Shown: positions 9,054 to 17,492, counted from the first letter of the stretch. The stretch is 64,000 nucleotides of DNA from Thermoflavimicrobium dichotomicum (GCF_900114055.1 NZ_FORR01000004.1:62001-126000); one strand, 5' to 3'. Notes: generated by a model not told the origin, from the sequence alone. A program made the numbers and translations.

Positions 9054-10231
9054 TGAAAATCTTACAGATCTGTAACATTGATGCGGCAGTTGATGCTTTG
9101 CTTAAACCGCTTCACCAAGTTTTGCGCCAGCAAGGCTATATCGTTCATTACGCTTGTACAAATACGGGCACGTTTTTTACGGAACTGCAAAGTCAAGGGA
9201 TGCATATGATCCATGTGCCCATCGATCGGAAAATTAAGCCCCTGTCCAACTTAAGATCCATCATTCGACTAACTGCTTTAATGAAAAAGGAAAAATATGA
9301 TGTTGTACATGTTCATACTCCGATCGCTTCAGTTCTTGGGCGAATCGCAGCAAAACTCGCAGGTGTAAAATATGTTATTTACACAGCTCACGGTTTTTAT
9401 TTTCATGAGCATATGTCAAAACTCGGTTACCTCATCACTTATAATATAGAGAAATTTTTTGCCCGTTATCTTACAAGTATACTCCATTTAGTTAGTAGAG
9501 AAGACTATGAACTATGTATCCGTCATCGATTTAAAGAACCTCATTTTATTGTTCACATTAGCAACGGGGTTGATTTCCGTACCCGGTTTAATCCGAAATC
9601 TATCGATGAATCCGAAAAAGAACGATTGAAAAAGGAATTATCAATCAACCAAGGCGATATCGTTTTCACCTTTATCGGAAGACTAGTCGGGGAAAAGGGA
9701 ATATACGAATTATTCGATGCATTTCAACGCTTGAAAAGGTCCCGTGATCATGTCAAGTTATTGATGGTCGGTGACTTATTCCCGAGCGAACGAGATCAAG
9801 ACAGCTACAGGAAGATAAAGGAAGTCATTCACAATGACCATGATATCATCACAACTGGATTCAGAAGAGATATTCCACAATTGCTGGCAATAACGGATGT
9901 GTTTGTATTGCCTTCACATCGGGAAGGTTTACCATTGGTGATTATGGAAGCAATGGCGATGAAGAAACCGATCGTAGCTGCAAATATTCGCGGGTGTAGA
10001 GAAGAAGTTGTTCACAACGTAAATGGTTTTTTGGTTGAGAAAGAAAATAAACTAGAGCTTTATGAAAGATTACAACAGCTGGCAGATAATGAAGAAATGA
10101 GATTACGATTTGGTGAAAATAGCAGAAAAATAGTCAAGAACCTATTCGATCATAAAAAAACACTTCAAAGTCAACTTGAACTTTATCATCAAATAGAAAG
10201 CCAGATCAAGGGAATGCAGTCCATTTCCTAA
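9050..10231 (+). CDS. Glycosyltransferase, GT4 family
   Basis: About 393 residues with the two Rossmann domains of GT-B enzymes. The N-terminal half has HVHTPIASVLGRIAA and YTAHGFYFHEH. The C-terminal half has FIGRLVGEKGI and the nucleotide-sugar motif SHREGLPLVIMEAMA (E-x7-E). It should add a sugar to the lipid-linked repeat unit on the cytoplasmic face. Its ATG overlaps the stop of the preceding gene in an ATGA arrangement, showing translational coupling. An ATG immediately after it (9053) is also possible. Confidence 0.88.
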   Translation: MMKILQICNIDAAVDALLKPLHQVLRQQGYIVHYACTNTGTFFTELQSQGMHMIHVPIDRKIKPLSNLRSIIRLTALMKKEKYDVVHVHTPIASVLGRIAAKLAGVKYVIYTAHGFYFHEHMSKLGYLITYNIEKFFARYLTSILHLVSREDYELCIRHRFKEPHFIVHISNGVDFRTRFNPKSIDESEKERLKKELSINQGDIVFTFIGRLVGEKGIYELFDAFQRLKRSRDHVKLLMVGDLFPSERDQDSYRKIKEVIHNDHDIITTGFRRDIPQLLAITDVFVLPSHREGLPLVIMEAMAMKKPIVAANIRGCREEVVHNVNGFLVEKENKLELYERLQQLADNEEMRLRFGENSRKIVKNLFDHKKTLQSQLELYHQIESQIKGMQSIS

Positions 10232-10548
10232 TAGGCTTTCTCCAGCTTCTTTAAACTCTTGGAGATATAACAAACGCCTATCCCACAAAGAATAGGATGA
10301 TTTCTTTTTGTCCTCTAATTTTCTTCTCTGCTCGATCAGGCATCTTTTGTACTGTCCTTTTTGTGAAATTTAACATGGATGCCTATTTCCGAAAAAGATA
10401 ATAAATAACCTTTGTGTATTTATAAGTTTCTCGTTCCAATGGGTGACAGTCTACCTATTGCATTACGCAATTTACTTAATTGCGTGGTCAAAATGTGGTC
10501 AATTGCCCTTTTTTATCCCCATTTCCACCTAGCCTACTTCCAAGCAAA
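10232..10548. other. Gene-free spacer between polysaccharide island and tRNAs
   Basis: No convincing gene. A weak hairpin near 10270-10300 followed by TTTCTTTTTG may end the glycosyltransferase transcript. At 10464-10484 there is an inverted repeat (ACGCAATT/AATTGCGT), followed at once by two GTGGTCA direct repeats ten bases apart (10484-10500). Confidence 0.4.
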
Positions 10549-10578
10549 ACAAAAAACCCCTTGATATATCAAGGGGTT
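10549..10578 (-). terminator. Terminator of the tRNA operon
   Basis: Perfect stem ACCCCTTGATATATCAAGGGGT followed on the minus strand by TTTTTTGTTTTG, directly after the last tRNA. Confidence 0.9.
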
Positions 10579-10581
10579 TCG

Positions 10582-10656
10582 TGGTGGGCAGTATTGGGAT
10601 CGAACCAACGACCTCTACCGTGTCAAGGTAGCGCTCTCCCACTGAGCTAACTGCCC
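10582..10656 (-). tRNA. tRNA-Val (GAC)
   Basis: 75 nt with an encoded CCA. The acceptor stem is GGGCAGT/ACTGCCC and the anticodon arm CTACC-TTGACAC-GGTAG gives anticodon GAC. It is the last of four tRNAs read on the minus strand. Confidence 0.95.
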
Positions 10657-10663
10657 GTGTATA

Positions 10664-10739
10664 TGGTGGGCCCAACAGGACTCGAACCTGTGACCGATCG
10701 GTTATGAGCCGACTGCTCTACCAACTGAGCTATAGGCCC
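10664..10739 (-). tRNA. tRNA with CAT anticodon (elongator Met or Ile2)
   Basis: 76 nt with an encoded CCA; the anticodon loop CTCATAA gives CAT. The first pair is G-C, so it is not the initiator. Elongator Met and lysidine-modified Ile2 cannot be separated by eye. Confidence 0.93.
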
Positions 10740-10744
10740 GTAAA

Positions 10745-10821
10745 TGGCGGAGCTGACGGGATTCGAACCCGCGATCTCCTGCGTGACAGGCAGGCATGTT
10801 AGGCCTCTACACCACAGCTCC
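10745..10821 (-). tRNA. tRNA-Asp (GTC)
   Basis: 77 nt with an encoded CCA. The anticodon arm CCTGC-CTGTCAC-GCAGG gives GTC and the discriminator base is G, as expected for Asp. Confidence 0.95.
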
Positions 10822-10826
10822 AAGAT

Positions 10827-10902
<76 letters not shown>

Positions 10903-10939
10903 TCAGCTCATTCATTTTAGTTCAGCAACGACATTTATT

Positions 10940-10968
10940 AATATATACCATATCCAGATAAAATGCAA
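10940..10968 (-). promoter_or_regulatory. SigA-type promoter of the tRNA operon
   Basis: On the minus strand TTGCAT, a 17-base spacer and TATATT lie about 37 bases before the initiator tRNA. Confidence 0.65.
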
Positions 10969-10978
10969 GAGGTTTTTT

Positions 10979-11158
10979 TCATTTTTTTCCCCACGTATAT
11001 CTTACACCAAACCGACCATTTTTGGAGCGGAAAACTTCTACTTCCTCCGGACTGTCATAACCATAAATCCACCAATCTTCGAGCATACGTGTAGCCAAAC
11101 ATTTCGCCTGAAAGCGTGAATCATATAACTTCATCCAATAGATCCATCGATGTTGCAT
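10979..11158 (-). CDS. Small tryptophan-rich hypothetical protein (59 aa)
   Basis: The minus strand encodes MQHRWIYWMKLYDSRF... in 59 codons, ending in YTWGKK. GGAGG lies seven bases before the ATG. The product is basic and aromatic (five Trp) with no membrane segment, and looks like a small compact soluble domain. I do not recognise the family. It lies between yutG and the tRNA promoter in the same direction as both. Confidence 0.65.
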   Translation of the reverse strand: MQHRWIYWMKLYDSRFQAKCLATRMLEDWWIYGYDSPEEVEVFRSKNGRFGVRYTWGKK

Positions 11159-11225
11159 CGCTTTTCCTCCTTTCTTTTCGTTTATTATTTTGGCACGTTT
11201 GTAATCATTTCATGAACTTGCTTCA

Positions 11226-11265
11226 AAAAAAAGAAGCTGTAGTCCCTTAAAAAGACTACAACCTC
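11226..11265 (-). terminator. Terminator after yutG-like gene
   Basis: Stem TGTAGTC/GACTACA (11239-11261), extended by flanking GAAG/CTTC, then a run of T on the minus strand. Confidence 0.75.
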
Positions 11266-11275
11266 TTCTCTATCT

Positions 11276-11821
11276 TTAACTGACTTGATGGTTTGGATCC
11301 TTTTCCATTGCTTCCTGCTGCTCTTCTTCATCACGGATCCGATGTGCCAAACGGCTGGAGGCTGCCGCTGCAATACTTGCTACCAAATCATCCATAAAGG
11401 TATGGACTGGACCTCCTTTTTTCGTATCAAGCTGTTTAATCAAGCCGATCTTATGTTTATCCAAATGACCAAAAGTAGTGACAGCGATACTTCCATAACC
11501 AAATACTGAACCCAGGGCCAACGTTTCGTCACATCCGAACAATCCCTCATCATTACGAATCAGAGATAGCAGAGGTTCTGATAGCATATTTTTTTCCGCT
11601 AACATATCCAGTTCAATCCCTACCAAAATGGCATGTTGTATTTCCCTTTTATTTAAAACGGCCAGGACACTTTCCACACAAGCTTCCATCTTCAAATCGG
11701 GCGTATAAGGCACTTGCATCTGATACACAATTTCTGCAATGGCTTCAATCGTTACCCCGCGCTCTTTCAACCGTGTCATCGCAGCCATTTTTACTTCATT
11801 GCTGTGAACCTTCCTCATCAT
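11276..11821 (-). CDS. Phosphatidylglycerophosphatase A-family protein (YutG-like)
   Basis: 181 residues resembling B. subtilis YutG, a member of the PgpA family. Recognisable stretches are RLKERGVTIEAIAEIVYQMQ near the N-terminus, CDETLALGSVFGYGSIAVTTFG in the middle and VHTFMDDLVASIAAAA near the C-terminus. The family removes the phosphate from phosphatidylglycerophosphate in phospholipid synthesis, but this short soluble subgroup is less well characterised. GGGGG lies four bases before the first ATG and seven before the second. Confidence 0.78.
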   Translation of the reverse strand: MMRKVHSNEVKMAAMTRLKERGVTIEAIAEIVYQMQVPYTPDLKMEACVESVLAVLNKREIQHAILVGIELDMLAEKNMLSEPLLSLIRNDEGLFGCDETLALGSVFGYGSIAVTTFGHLDKHKIGLIKQLDTKKGGPVHTFMDDLVASIAAAASSRLAHRIRDEEEQQEAMEKDPNHQVS

Positions 11822-11999
11822 GATTCCCCCTCATTTTGGGTTCAATATCTGATAATGTTATCATAACATACATAGCAAAAAGGGTATTGTAAAGCTTTTG
11901 AAAAGCGAAAGAAAGAGATATTCATTTCTCTTCAATATTGAATGTGAATTAAGATATAATAGAAAGAAGCAGCATCTTTTTTATTTGAGGAGGGATAAT

Positions 12000-12509
12000 A
12001 TGTATTTTGGTATCGCTGTATTTCCTCAACGTCATGTACAAGATTTAGCCAATTCCTATCGCAAACGGTATGATCCCCATTACTCCCTGATTGCTCCTCA
12101 TATTACCCTGATCGAAAAATTCAGTCTTCCTGAAGAAGAAATGTTCGCTCTTATCCCCGAATTTGAAGAAATAGCCAAAAATACGGATGCTTTTACCATT
12201 CATATAAATAAAGTGTCCCACTTCTTCCCGAACAGTCCTACCATCTACCTGGCGATCGAAAATCATGAACCTCTGATTGACTTGCATAATAAGCTCCGCC
12301 AAATTCTTGACTGGCACCAACCTGCCTATGACTTTATACCACACTTAACGATTGGACAGAAAATGCTTGAAGATGAACTGCTCGATGTATATGGAAGCTT
12401 GCGTATGCATCGATTTAACTTGACTTCACTTGTGGATCGCTTCCATTTATTATATCAACTGGAGAATGGATCCTGGGTGAATTACCAATCCTTCCTGCTA
12501 AACAAATAA
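12000..12509 (+). CDS. yjcG: 2'-5' RNA ligase-family phosphoesterase (YjcG-like)
   Basis: 169 residues of the 2H phosphoesterase fold with both HxT motifs: PHITL (about residue 34) and PHLTIG (about residue 116). Family members act on 2',3'-cyclic phosphates of RNA or nucleotides; the substrate of the Bacillus protein is not known to me. GGAGGG lies seven bases before the ATG at 12000, so the longer in-frame extension from 11898 is rejected. A yjcF homologue follows after 19 bases, the same order as in B. subtilis. Confidence 0.87.
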   Translation: MYFGIAVFPQRHVQDLANSYRKRYDPHYSLIAPHITLIEKFSLPEEEMFALIPEFEEIAKNTDAFTIHINKVSHFFPNSPTIYLAIENHEPLIDLHNKLRQILDWHQPAYDFIPHLTIGQKMLEDELLDVYGSLRMHRFNLTSLVDRFHLLYQLENGSWVNYQSFLLNK

Positions 12510-12528
12510 TCGCTGAAAGGAGACCCTT

Positions 12529-12963
12529 ATGAACGTAACTGTGACCATCGTACAAAATGCAGAAGAACTCCAACAAGCGCTTGAAATCAGAAAAACCGTT
12601 TTTGTTGAGGAACAACAAGTTCCTGAAGAAATCGAAGTGGATGAGTACGAGAACACATCTGTTCATTTTTTGGCTTGGGAAGGTCATAGACCAATAGGGA
12701 CTTGCCGCTTGCGATGGATTAATTCACATACAGCCAAAGCGGAACGAGTAGCCGTCTTAAAAGATAAACGAAATACGGGAGCGGGCAAACAGTTAATGCA
12801 GGCACTTGAAGATTATGCCAAAAAACATGGAGCGCAGATGATTGTGCTAAATGCCCAAACACAAGCGCTCCCTTTTTATCAGAAATTAGGTTACAAGGAG
12901 ATGGGTACTCCATTTTATGAAGAACACATCGAGCATATTCGAATGCAAAAACATTTAACGTAA
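12529..12963 (+). CDS. yjcF: GNAT acetyltransferase (YjcF-like)
   Basis: 144 residues of the GNAT fold. The acetyl-CoA site is RVAVLKDKRNTGAGKQLM, where B. subtilis YjcF has a similar loop, followed by LNAQTQALPFYQKLGY. AAAGGAGA precedes the ATG. It forms an operon with the yjcG-like gene and its last codons overlap the convergent PHP gene by nine bases. The substrate is unknown. Confidence 0.87.
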   Translation: MNVTVTIVQNAEELQQALEIRKTVFVEEQQVPEEIEVDEYENTSVHFLAWEGHRPIGTCRLRWINSHTAKAERVAVLKDKRNTGAGKQLMQALEDYAKKHGAQMIVLNAQTQALPFYQKLGYKEMGTPFYEEHIEHIRMQKHLT

Positions 12964-13794
12964 AACCGCTTTTTTCAATGCCTCCAATTGCGATAAAGCC
13001 ACTGTACATGTCCCTAATTCAGCATGATACATGGAGCCCTGCCGTTCGCCATGAAAATCGGAACCAGCCGTGGCAATTAAATGGTATTTTTTAACCCATT
13101 CCTGGTATCTTTTCTTATCTTCATCAGTATGATCCGGATGGTTTACTTCCAGGCCCACCAGACCATGACTGACAAGTTGAGGGATCAGGTCGTCTTGTTT
13201 GTATAATCCAGGATGGGCAAGTACGGCCACTCCCCCACTCTTTTTGATCAGATCTATCGCTTCAAACGGGCTGATTCGCTGAGGTGTTACATAAGCAAGT
13301 CCATCTTTCCCCAAATACTTGTCAAAGGCTTCATTGATCGAGCTGACAACACCCATCTCGACCAAAACTTCCGCAATATGAGGCCGCCCAACATTGAGTT
13401 TGGATGAGTGACTTCTTTTCTTTTTCAGTACGTCATCCATCTGAATGGGAATACCAAGCTCATTCAACTTTTCAATCATCATTTGATTTCGAAGCTTTCT
13501 CGTGTCACGTTGTGCTTGCAGCTTCTCTAACAAATGAGAATGATTGGTCTCGATATAATAACCCAATACATGAATTTCTTTCCCGTGCCATAAAGTGCTC
13601 AGTTCAACGCCTGGAACTACTTCGATTCCCCACTTTTCCCCTTCTTGCCGTGCTTCCTCTACTCCATCGACTGTATCATGATCCGTGATCGCTACTGCCT
13701 GTAATCCTTTTGCATGTGCATGCTTTACCAAGTCACGTGGAGAAAATAATCCATCAGATGCAGTGGTATGGGCATGTAAATCGGCCAAACTCAT
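12955..13794 (-). CDS. PHP-domain phosphoesterase (TrpH/YciV-like)
   Basis: About 279 residues with the four PHP metal motifs: DLHAHTTASDG near the N-terminus, ITDHDT, LAHPG and AGSDFHG. Relatives hydrolyse 3',5'-nucleotide bisphosphates or short RNA 5' ends with Mn2+. The ATG at 13794 follows AAAGGAG by nine bases. A TTG three codons upstream directly abuts the ribosome site and is unlikely. Its 3' end overlaps the convergent yjcF-like gene. Confidence 0.85.
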   Translation of the reverse strand: MSLADLHAHTTASDGLFSPRDLVKHAHAKGLQAVAITDHDTVDGVEEARQEGEKWGIEVVPGVELSTLWHGKEIHVLGYYIETNHSHLLEKLQAQRDTRKLRNQMMIEKLNELGIPIQMDDVLKKKRSHSSKLNVGRPHIAEVLVEMGVVSSINEAFDKYLGKDGLAYVTPQRISPFEAIDLIKKSGGVAVLAHPGLYKQDDLIPQLVSHGLVGLEVNHPDHTDEDKKRYQEWVKKYHLIATAGSDFHGERQGSMYHAELGTCTVALSQLEALKKAVLR

Positions 13795-13896
13795 GATCCA
13801 CAACTCCTTTTTATTTTAGTTTAACCTAAAAATCTTTCCTTGCAGTTACCTTTCTTTACACTATCACTTAATCTACGAATAGAGATTTTCAACAAT

Positions 13897-13925
13897 AAAG
13901 AGCACCTGTTTGAAAGGTGCTCTTT
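13897..13925. terminator. Strong hairpin (AAAGAGCACC/GGTGCTCTTT)
   Basis: A 10-bp perfect stem with a 9-base loop, about 100 bases upstream of the PHP gene. It may be a terminator, but no T run of note follows on either strand. Confidence 0.5.
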
Positions 13926-14027
13926 GCGAGTGATGGTAATTATTTTTGCAACCAACGTTAAGCCTCACATCTTATCATTCGTTAAACGTATGTTTATCCT
14001 GCCTTTCCTCCACTTTTTTACAAAAAT

Positions 14028-14330
14028 GCCGTCTTGAAAGCCCACGGTTTGAATCGTGGGATGAAAGACGGCGTTGCTCGGTAATCCCTTCATGGGATTG
14101 CTAAGAGCAACAATTTTCTATATAATCAAACATACGAGCGGTGCTCATCCTACTGGTAGTAGGTCGAATGTTCCTGTGGACGTCATGGTACGAGGTTCTG
14201 GTAGCGAAAGGTCTCCTACCAGGTAAAACCATGAGAGTGAATGAAAGGAACTAGCATACTGGTAACAGGTATGCCGCCCATGTAGGTACATGCGGTCCAG
14301 TGCCGTAGAACTGCATGGGATGGGGTGATG
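14028..14330 (+). ncRNA. HEARO/omega-RNA-like structured RNA
   Basis: The order of stems resembles the omega RNA of IscB elements. A 5' basal stem (GCCGTCTT/AAAGACGGC) encloses a hairpin. Next comes a GTTGCTC/GAGCAAC stem with an inner AATCCC/GGGATT (14073-14111), then several stems, and a GAACTGCAT motif at about 14308 that matches the GGAACTGCAT block I recall from IscB omega RNAs. In that family the guide lies directly 5' of the scaffold, here about 14011-14027. No IscB or IsrB gene is linked. The assignment is from remembered motifs only. Confidence 0.5.
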
Positions 14331-14425
14331 ACACACCCCTGAACTTGGGACTTGTCCGAAACAGAAATGGACTGAGGGCGCTAACGACCCAAGAATCCCA
14401 CGGCTTCAGCCGTGTGGAGTGTCAA
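14028..14425 (+). mobile_element. Non-autonomous IS200/IS605-like element without protein genes
   Basis: The left end holds the nested palindrome GCCGTCTT...AAAGACGGC around a CCCACGG/CGTGGG hairpin (14028-14072). The right end has GACCCAAGAATCCCACGGC, a CACGGC/GCCGTG hairpin and GTGTCAA (about 14388-14425), the usual IS200/IS605 right end with TCAA cleavage motif. The ~350 bp between the ends contain no transposase, TnpB or IscB frame. The element sits between the SEC-C gene and the PHP gene. It would need a transposase supplied in trans. Confidence 0.65.
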
Positions 14426-14451
14426 AAATCATACAATTAAAATCCATCAGC

Positions 14452-14492
14452 AAAAAAGACAGCCACCACTACCTCCTGTTGGCTGCCTTTTT
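14452..14492 (-). terminator. Terminator of SEC-C gene
   Basis: Imperfect stem GGCAGCCA/TGGCTGTC with a run of T on the minus strand, starting at the stop codon of the SEC-C gene. Confidence 0.8.
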
Positions 14493-15952
14493 TATTTATG
14501 TCCCAAAACTTGATTTTCATTGACGGATGTATCTAGTATGGTTACCATTGGATATAAATTATCCACATGAATAAAATAACAAGCATTTTTATCAAATTGT
14601 ACCGTTCCTCTCACCCAAAAACGATAATCGGACCAGATGGTTGGAAATCCGCGAAGATGAATCGGTTTCCACTTATTTTTCACCAATAAGACAGGACCTG
14701 TAGAAGAGACAGCTAACATAAACATATCCGTTGTTGTTGAGTTCCCGTACTCTTCTCTTGCTGGATGCAGTCCATTTTCCATAATCCATCTTCTGGCTTC
14801 GATCGTTATAGGCAAAGCTCGGATCAATGAAATATATACCTTCTTAAATGTTAAATATATATCACTAATTCCTTGACTATATAACCAGCGAAAAAGATGT
14901 TTGGAAGTATTGAGGAATATTTTTGAGCCCATGGGTGTGGATTTGGCATGCTCCAAATACCAAACACCAAAATAATGACTTAAATAATCCTCGTTAAGAG
15001 AAGACCAGTCAAAAGATTGTCCAAAACGCAAGGAGAGATACTGATAAAGCATCTCTAGTGAGCGACTGTAAAAGGTTTGGGTGATTTTTTGCAGGGGTGT
15101 GACTTGTGTTACATAAAACTGCTCCAATTGCTGTATAATTTTGATAGGCAAACCAGGATGCTCCGATTTTTGCTCAACGGTTGGCCAAAGAAGTGCCTCT
15201 CTCATATTTTCAAACATTTCCGGAGAAGCAGAAACCATTTTTTCGATTTTCTCCAATTCTTTAGCCCGCTGGATCGACCAACCCAGTACTTTCCAGCCAT
15301 GTTCCCTAGTAGATAAATCTTGATGCTCTTCATCCAGACGGTTGTATTTCTCTAGCTGCACGAGTATCTCCCCTCTCATCTCATGCATAAAAGATATAAA
15401 AGGTCCACAGATTTCATAGCGATTACCTACTCGAATCAAGCGGGTAAAGATCAATTTTCCTTTTGAAATGGCATGTTCTTTTATTACTTCATATTCTACC
15501 TGATCAGCTAGTGATCGGAAAACCATGCTTTCGTTTCCGACCTCTACCACTTCATAACAGGTAAACTTTGCCTCAAGTAAACTACGAACCACTCTCTCCT
15601 TTCCCCGTAGCTCGTCGCGTTTGGCCATCACCCAAAACTCTACGGGTCTTCTCTTTGAAATACAGGGTGCATCAAAAAGAAGCCATGATTGAAAAGAAGA
15701 AGAGAAATTTTGTGGGATGGATTGATCAGGTGGCAATTGCAGAAGCTCTTTAAAGTGCTGGATCCATTTTTGCTCTTCACTTTTCCAATACCCTTTAAAC
15801 CACTTATTTAAATCCATTAAACATTCATTTTTCCACACTTTTTCTTTGTGTTCACGAATTTTCTCCGCTATCTGGATCGTAACAACTCTTTCACAACAGC
15901 TTTTATACACACGACCGCTACCACATGGACAAGGCTTGTTACGGCTTAACAT
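14492..15952 (-). CDS. SEC-C zinc-motif protein of unknown function (486 aa)
   Basis: The N-terminus NKPCPCGSGRVYKSCC is a SEC-C metal-binding motif (C8, C10, C19, C20), first known from the SecA tail, where it binds zinc and helps contact other proteins or ribosomes. The remaining 460 residues are rich in aromatic and charged residues and have no membrane segment or recognised catalytic motif. I do not recognise the body of the protein. It is monocistronic, with its own terminator downstream. Confidence 0.75.
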   Translation of the reverse strand: MLSRNKPCPCGSGRVYKSCCERVVTIQIAEKIREHKEKVWKNECLMDLNKWFKGYWKSEEQKWIQHFKELLQLPPDQSIPQNFSSSFQSWLLFDAPCISKRRPVEFWVMAKRDELRGKERVVRSLLEAKFTCYEVVEVGNESMVFRSLADQVEYEVIKEHAISKGKLIFTRLIRVGNRYEICGPFISFMHEMRGEILVQLEKYNRLDEEHQDLSTREHGWKVLGWSIQRAKELEKIEKMVSASPEMFENMREALLWPTVEQKSEHPGLPIKIIQQLEQFYVTQVTPLQKITQTFYSRSLEMLYQYLSLRFGQSFDWSSLNEDYLSHYFGVWYLEHAKSTPMGSKIFLNTSKHLFRWLYSQGISDIYLTFKKVYISLIRALPITIEARRWIMENGLHPAREEYGNSTTTDMFMLAVSSTGPVLLVKNKWKPIHLRGFPTIWSDYRFWVRGTVQFDKNACYFIHVDNLYPMVTILDTSVNENQVLGHK

Positions 15953-16056
15953 GGATACACCTCAGACGCAGATTTCCTTTCTTCCAGTATATATGAAAAT
16001 TTCTCATTAGACAAAGACATTTTAGAAAAGTATATCTAATTAAGACACTGTTTTTA

Positions 16057-16097
16057 GTAAAAAATGCCTGCAATGTGTAATACATTACAGGCATTTT
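16057..16097 (-). terminator. Terminator after first 3D-domain gene
   Basis: AAAATGCCTG/CAGGCATTTT stem with T run on the minus strand. Confidence 0.8.
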
Positions 16098-16108
16098 ATA
16101 TGTATTAT

Positions 16109-17125
16109 TTAGGCGGACAAATGTGTGAGATCATGCTTACGTCCCCAACTTCGTGCTTCAGCAGCACTTTCGACGAACACATCAACGATTTTCCCTTTAA
16201 TCGCTCCACCCGTATCCAAAGCTTGACCCCAGCCATAGCCAGGAACATACACTTTCGAATAGAGCGGAATGACACTCGGATCAACAGCGATTACGCCACG
16301 ACGAACGGGATGACCTGTTGCTGTCTTACTTCCAACACTTGGTTCATAAGCTGTCGCTTCAAATCCTGACATTAGCTTGCATCCTTGTTCATCCTGCGTG
16401 TTTTTGTCTTTATCCTTATCTTCGTCTTTCTCTTTTTCCTTTTTGGTACCGATTTTTATCACTTTATCTACCGGTTCTACTTTGGAAACCAGTTTCTTTT
16501 CGATTTGTGGTTTTCCGTCTTTCATGACCGGCTTGCCATTTTTATAGAGTGTGGTGACCTGGTATACCTCTTTGCCTTCTTTTCCCTTTACCTTTTCTAC
16601 TTTTTTGCCTTCTTCCAGTTCAGGATCTTTTTCTTCTTTCACTTGATAAGGGATGGTTTTCACTACTTTACTAATTTTTGTTTCTACTTTTTCAACCGAG
16701 ATGGTCATGCCATTCGTAATCTTCTGATTCAATGCAGGGCTTACTTGATCCCATTTACTCACTGAAACTTTTTGTGTTTGCAGGAAAGCCTCAACCGTTT
16801 GGGCTGTCGTTTTAAACTTCCCTTTTTCTTTCCCATTTTCTTTTAATGTCACTTCACAGTTACATGTGAGAGTAACCTTGGTATCTTTGCCTAACTTTTG
16901 ATCCCATGGTACGCTTGGAGTATATTGCTTCTTCATTTGCTCCACATTTTGGCCTTCGCTGGCCAATGCATCTGACAGTGTATCGTAAAATCCACTGATT
17001 TGAAGCTCATCTGTCCGATCGCTAAAACGAACCTCTACCTCTTTCTCCATCGCAAATGCAGCAGCTGTACCAGATACCAGAACAACAAACAGCACCGCAA
17101 TCCCGATGATTAAACTTTTCTTCAT
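16109..17125 (-). CDS. DUF348-G5-3D cell-wall protein (YabE-like), copy 1
   Basis: 338 residues. An N-terminal membrane anchor or signal segment (about 5-27) is followed by two DUF348-type repeats (about 30-150) and a G5 domain (about 150-230, with VYQVTTLYKNGKP). A low-complexity KEKEKDEDKDKDKN linker leads to a C-terminal 3D domain (about 248-338) with the aspartates of DPSVIPL, DTGGAIKG and VDVF. It is expected outside the membrane as a lytic transglycosylase-like wall enzyme, related to resuscitation-promoting factors and Bacillus YabE. AGGGGG precedes ATG 17125. The linker is absent from the neighbouring paralogue. Confidence 0.87.
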   Translation of the reverse strand: MKKSLIIGIAVLFVVLVSGTAAAFAMEKEVEVRFSDRTDELQISGFYDTLSDALASEGQNVEQMKKQYTPSVPWDQKLGKDTKVTLTCNCEVTLKENGKEKGKFKTTAQTVEAFLQTQKVSVSKWDQVSPALNQKITNGMTISVEKVETKISKVVKTIPYQVKEEKDPELEEGKKVEKVKGKEGKEVYQVTTLYKNGKPVMKDGKPQIEKKLVSKVEPVDKVIKIGTKKEKEKDEDKDKDKNTQDEQGCKLMSGFEATAYEPSVGSKTATGHPVRRGVIAVDPSVIPLYSKVYVPGYGWGQALDTGGAIKGKIVDVFVESAAEARSWGRKHDLTHLSA

Positions 17126-17128
17126 CAC

Positions 17129-17492
17129 ATTCCCCCTGGTAAGTCAAAATTCGCAATCACAGGAATTTTTTTACTTAAACCAATTGATCGGTGATAAAGG
17201 ATCAAGCGAACCCTGGGAATTGAGCAACTATTTGTATTTTATACCATTAATAATGTTCGAACAAGCAAAGAGAATTCAGTTTGGCTGATCTCAACAGAAT
17301 TGCAACAAAGCTTTCGTCATTTCGACAAAAACTAATACAAAAAATACCTGTAATGTTTTCTTATTACAAGAAGGTTGTTGACAAAGTGCTTATGCAAACA
17401 GCGTTTTGGATGCTTATTTATCAACAGTCTCCCTATAACACCGATCACTACAGGTATCATATGCATCTTAAACGAATCCGTGATTCCAAATT
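17129..17492. other. Gene-free spacer between the two 3D-domain genes
   Basis: No gene seen. On the minus strand a TATAAAAT box near 17237 may be part of a promoter for copy 1. The spacer lacks an obvious terminator for copy 2, so read-through is possible. Confidence 0.35.

Noticed and set aside
13897-13925. Hairpin as a riboswitch or attenuator for the PHP gene
   Set aside because: There is only a single stem with no conserved aptamer-like flanks, and no T run on the minus strand.
14145-14336. 63-codon minus-strand frame inside the HEARO-like element
   Set aside because: No ribosome site and no resemblance to any transposase or nuclease; the stems explain the sequence better.
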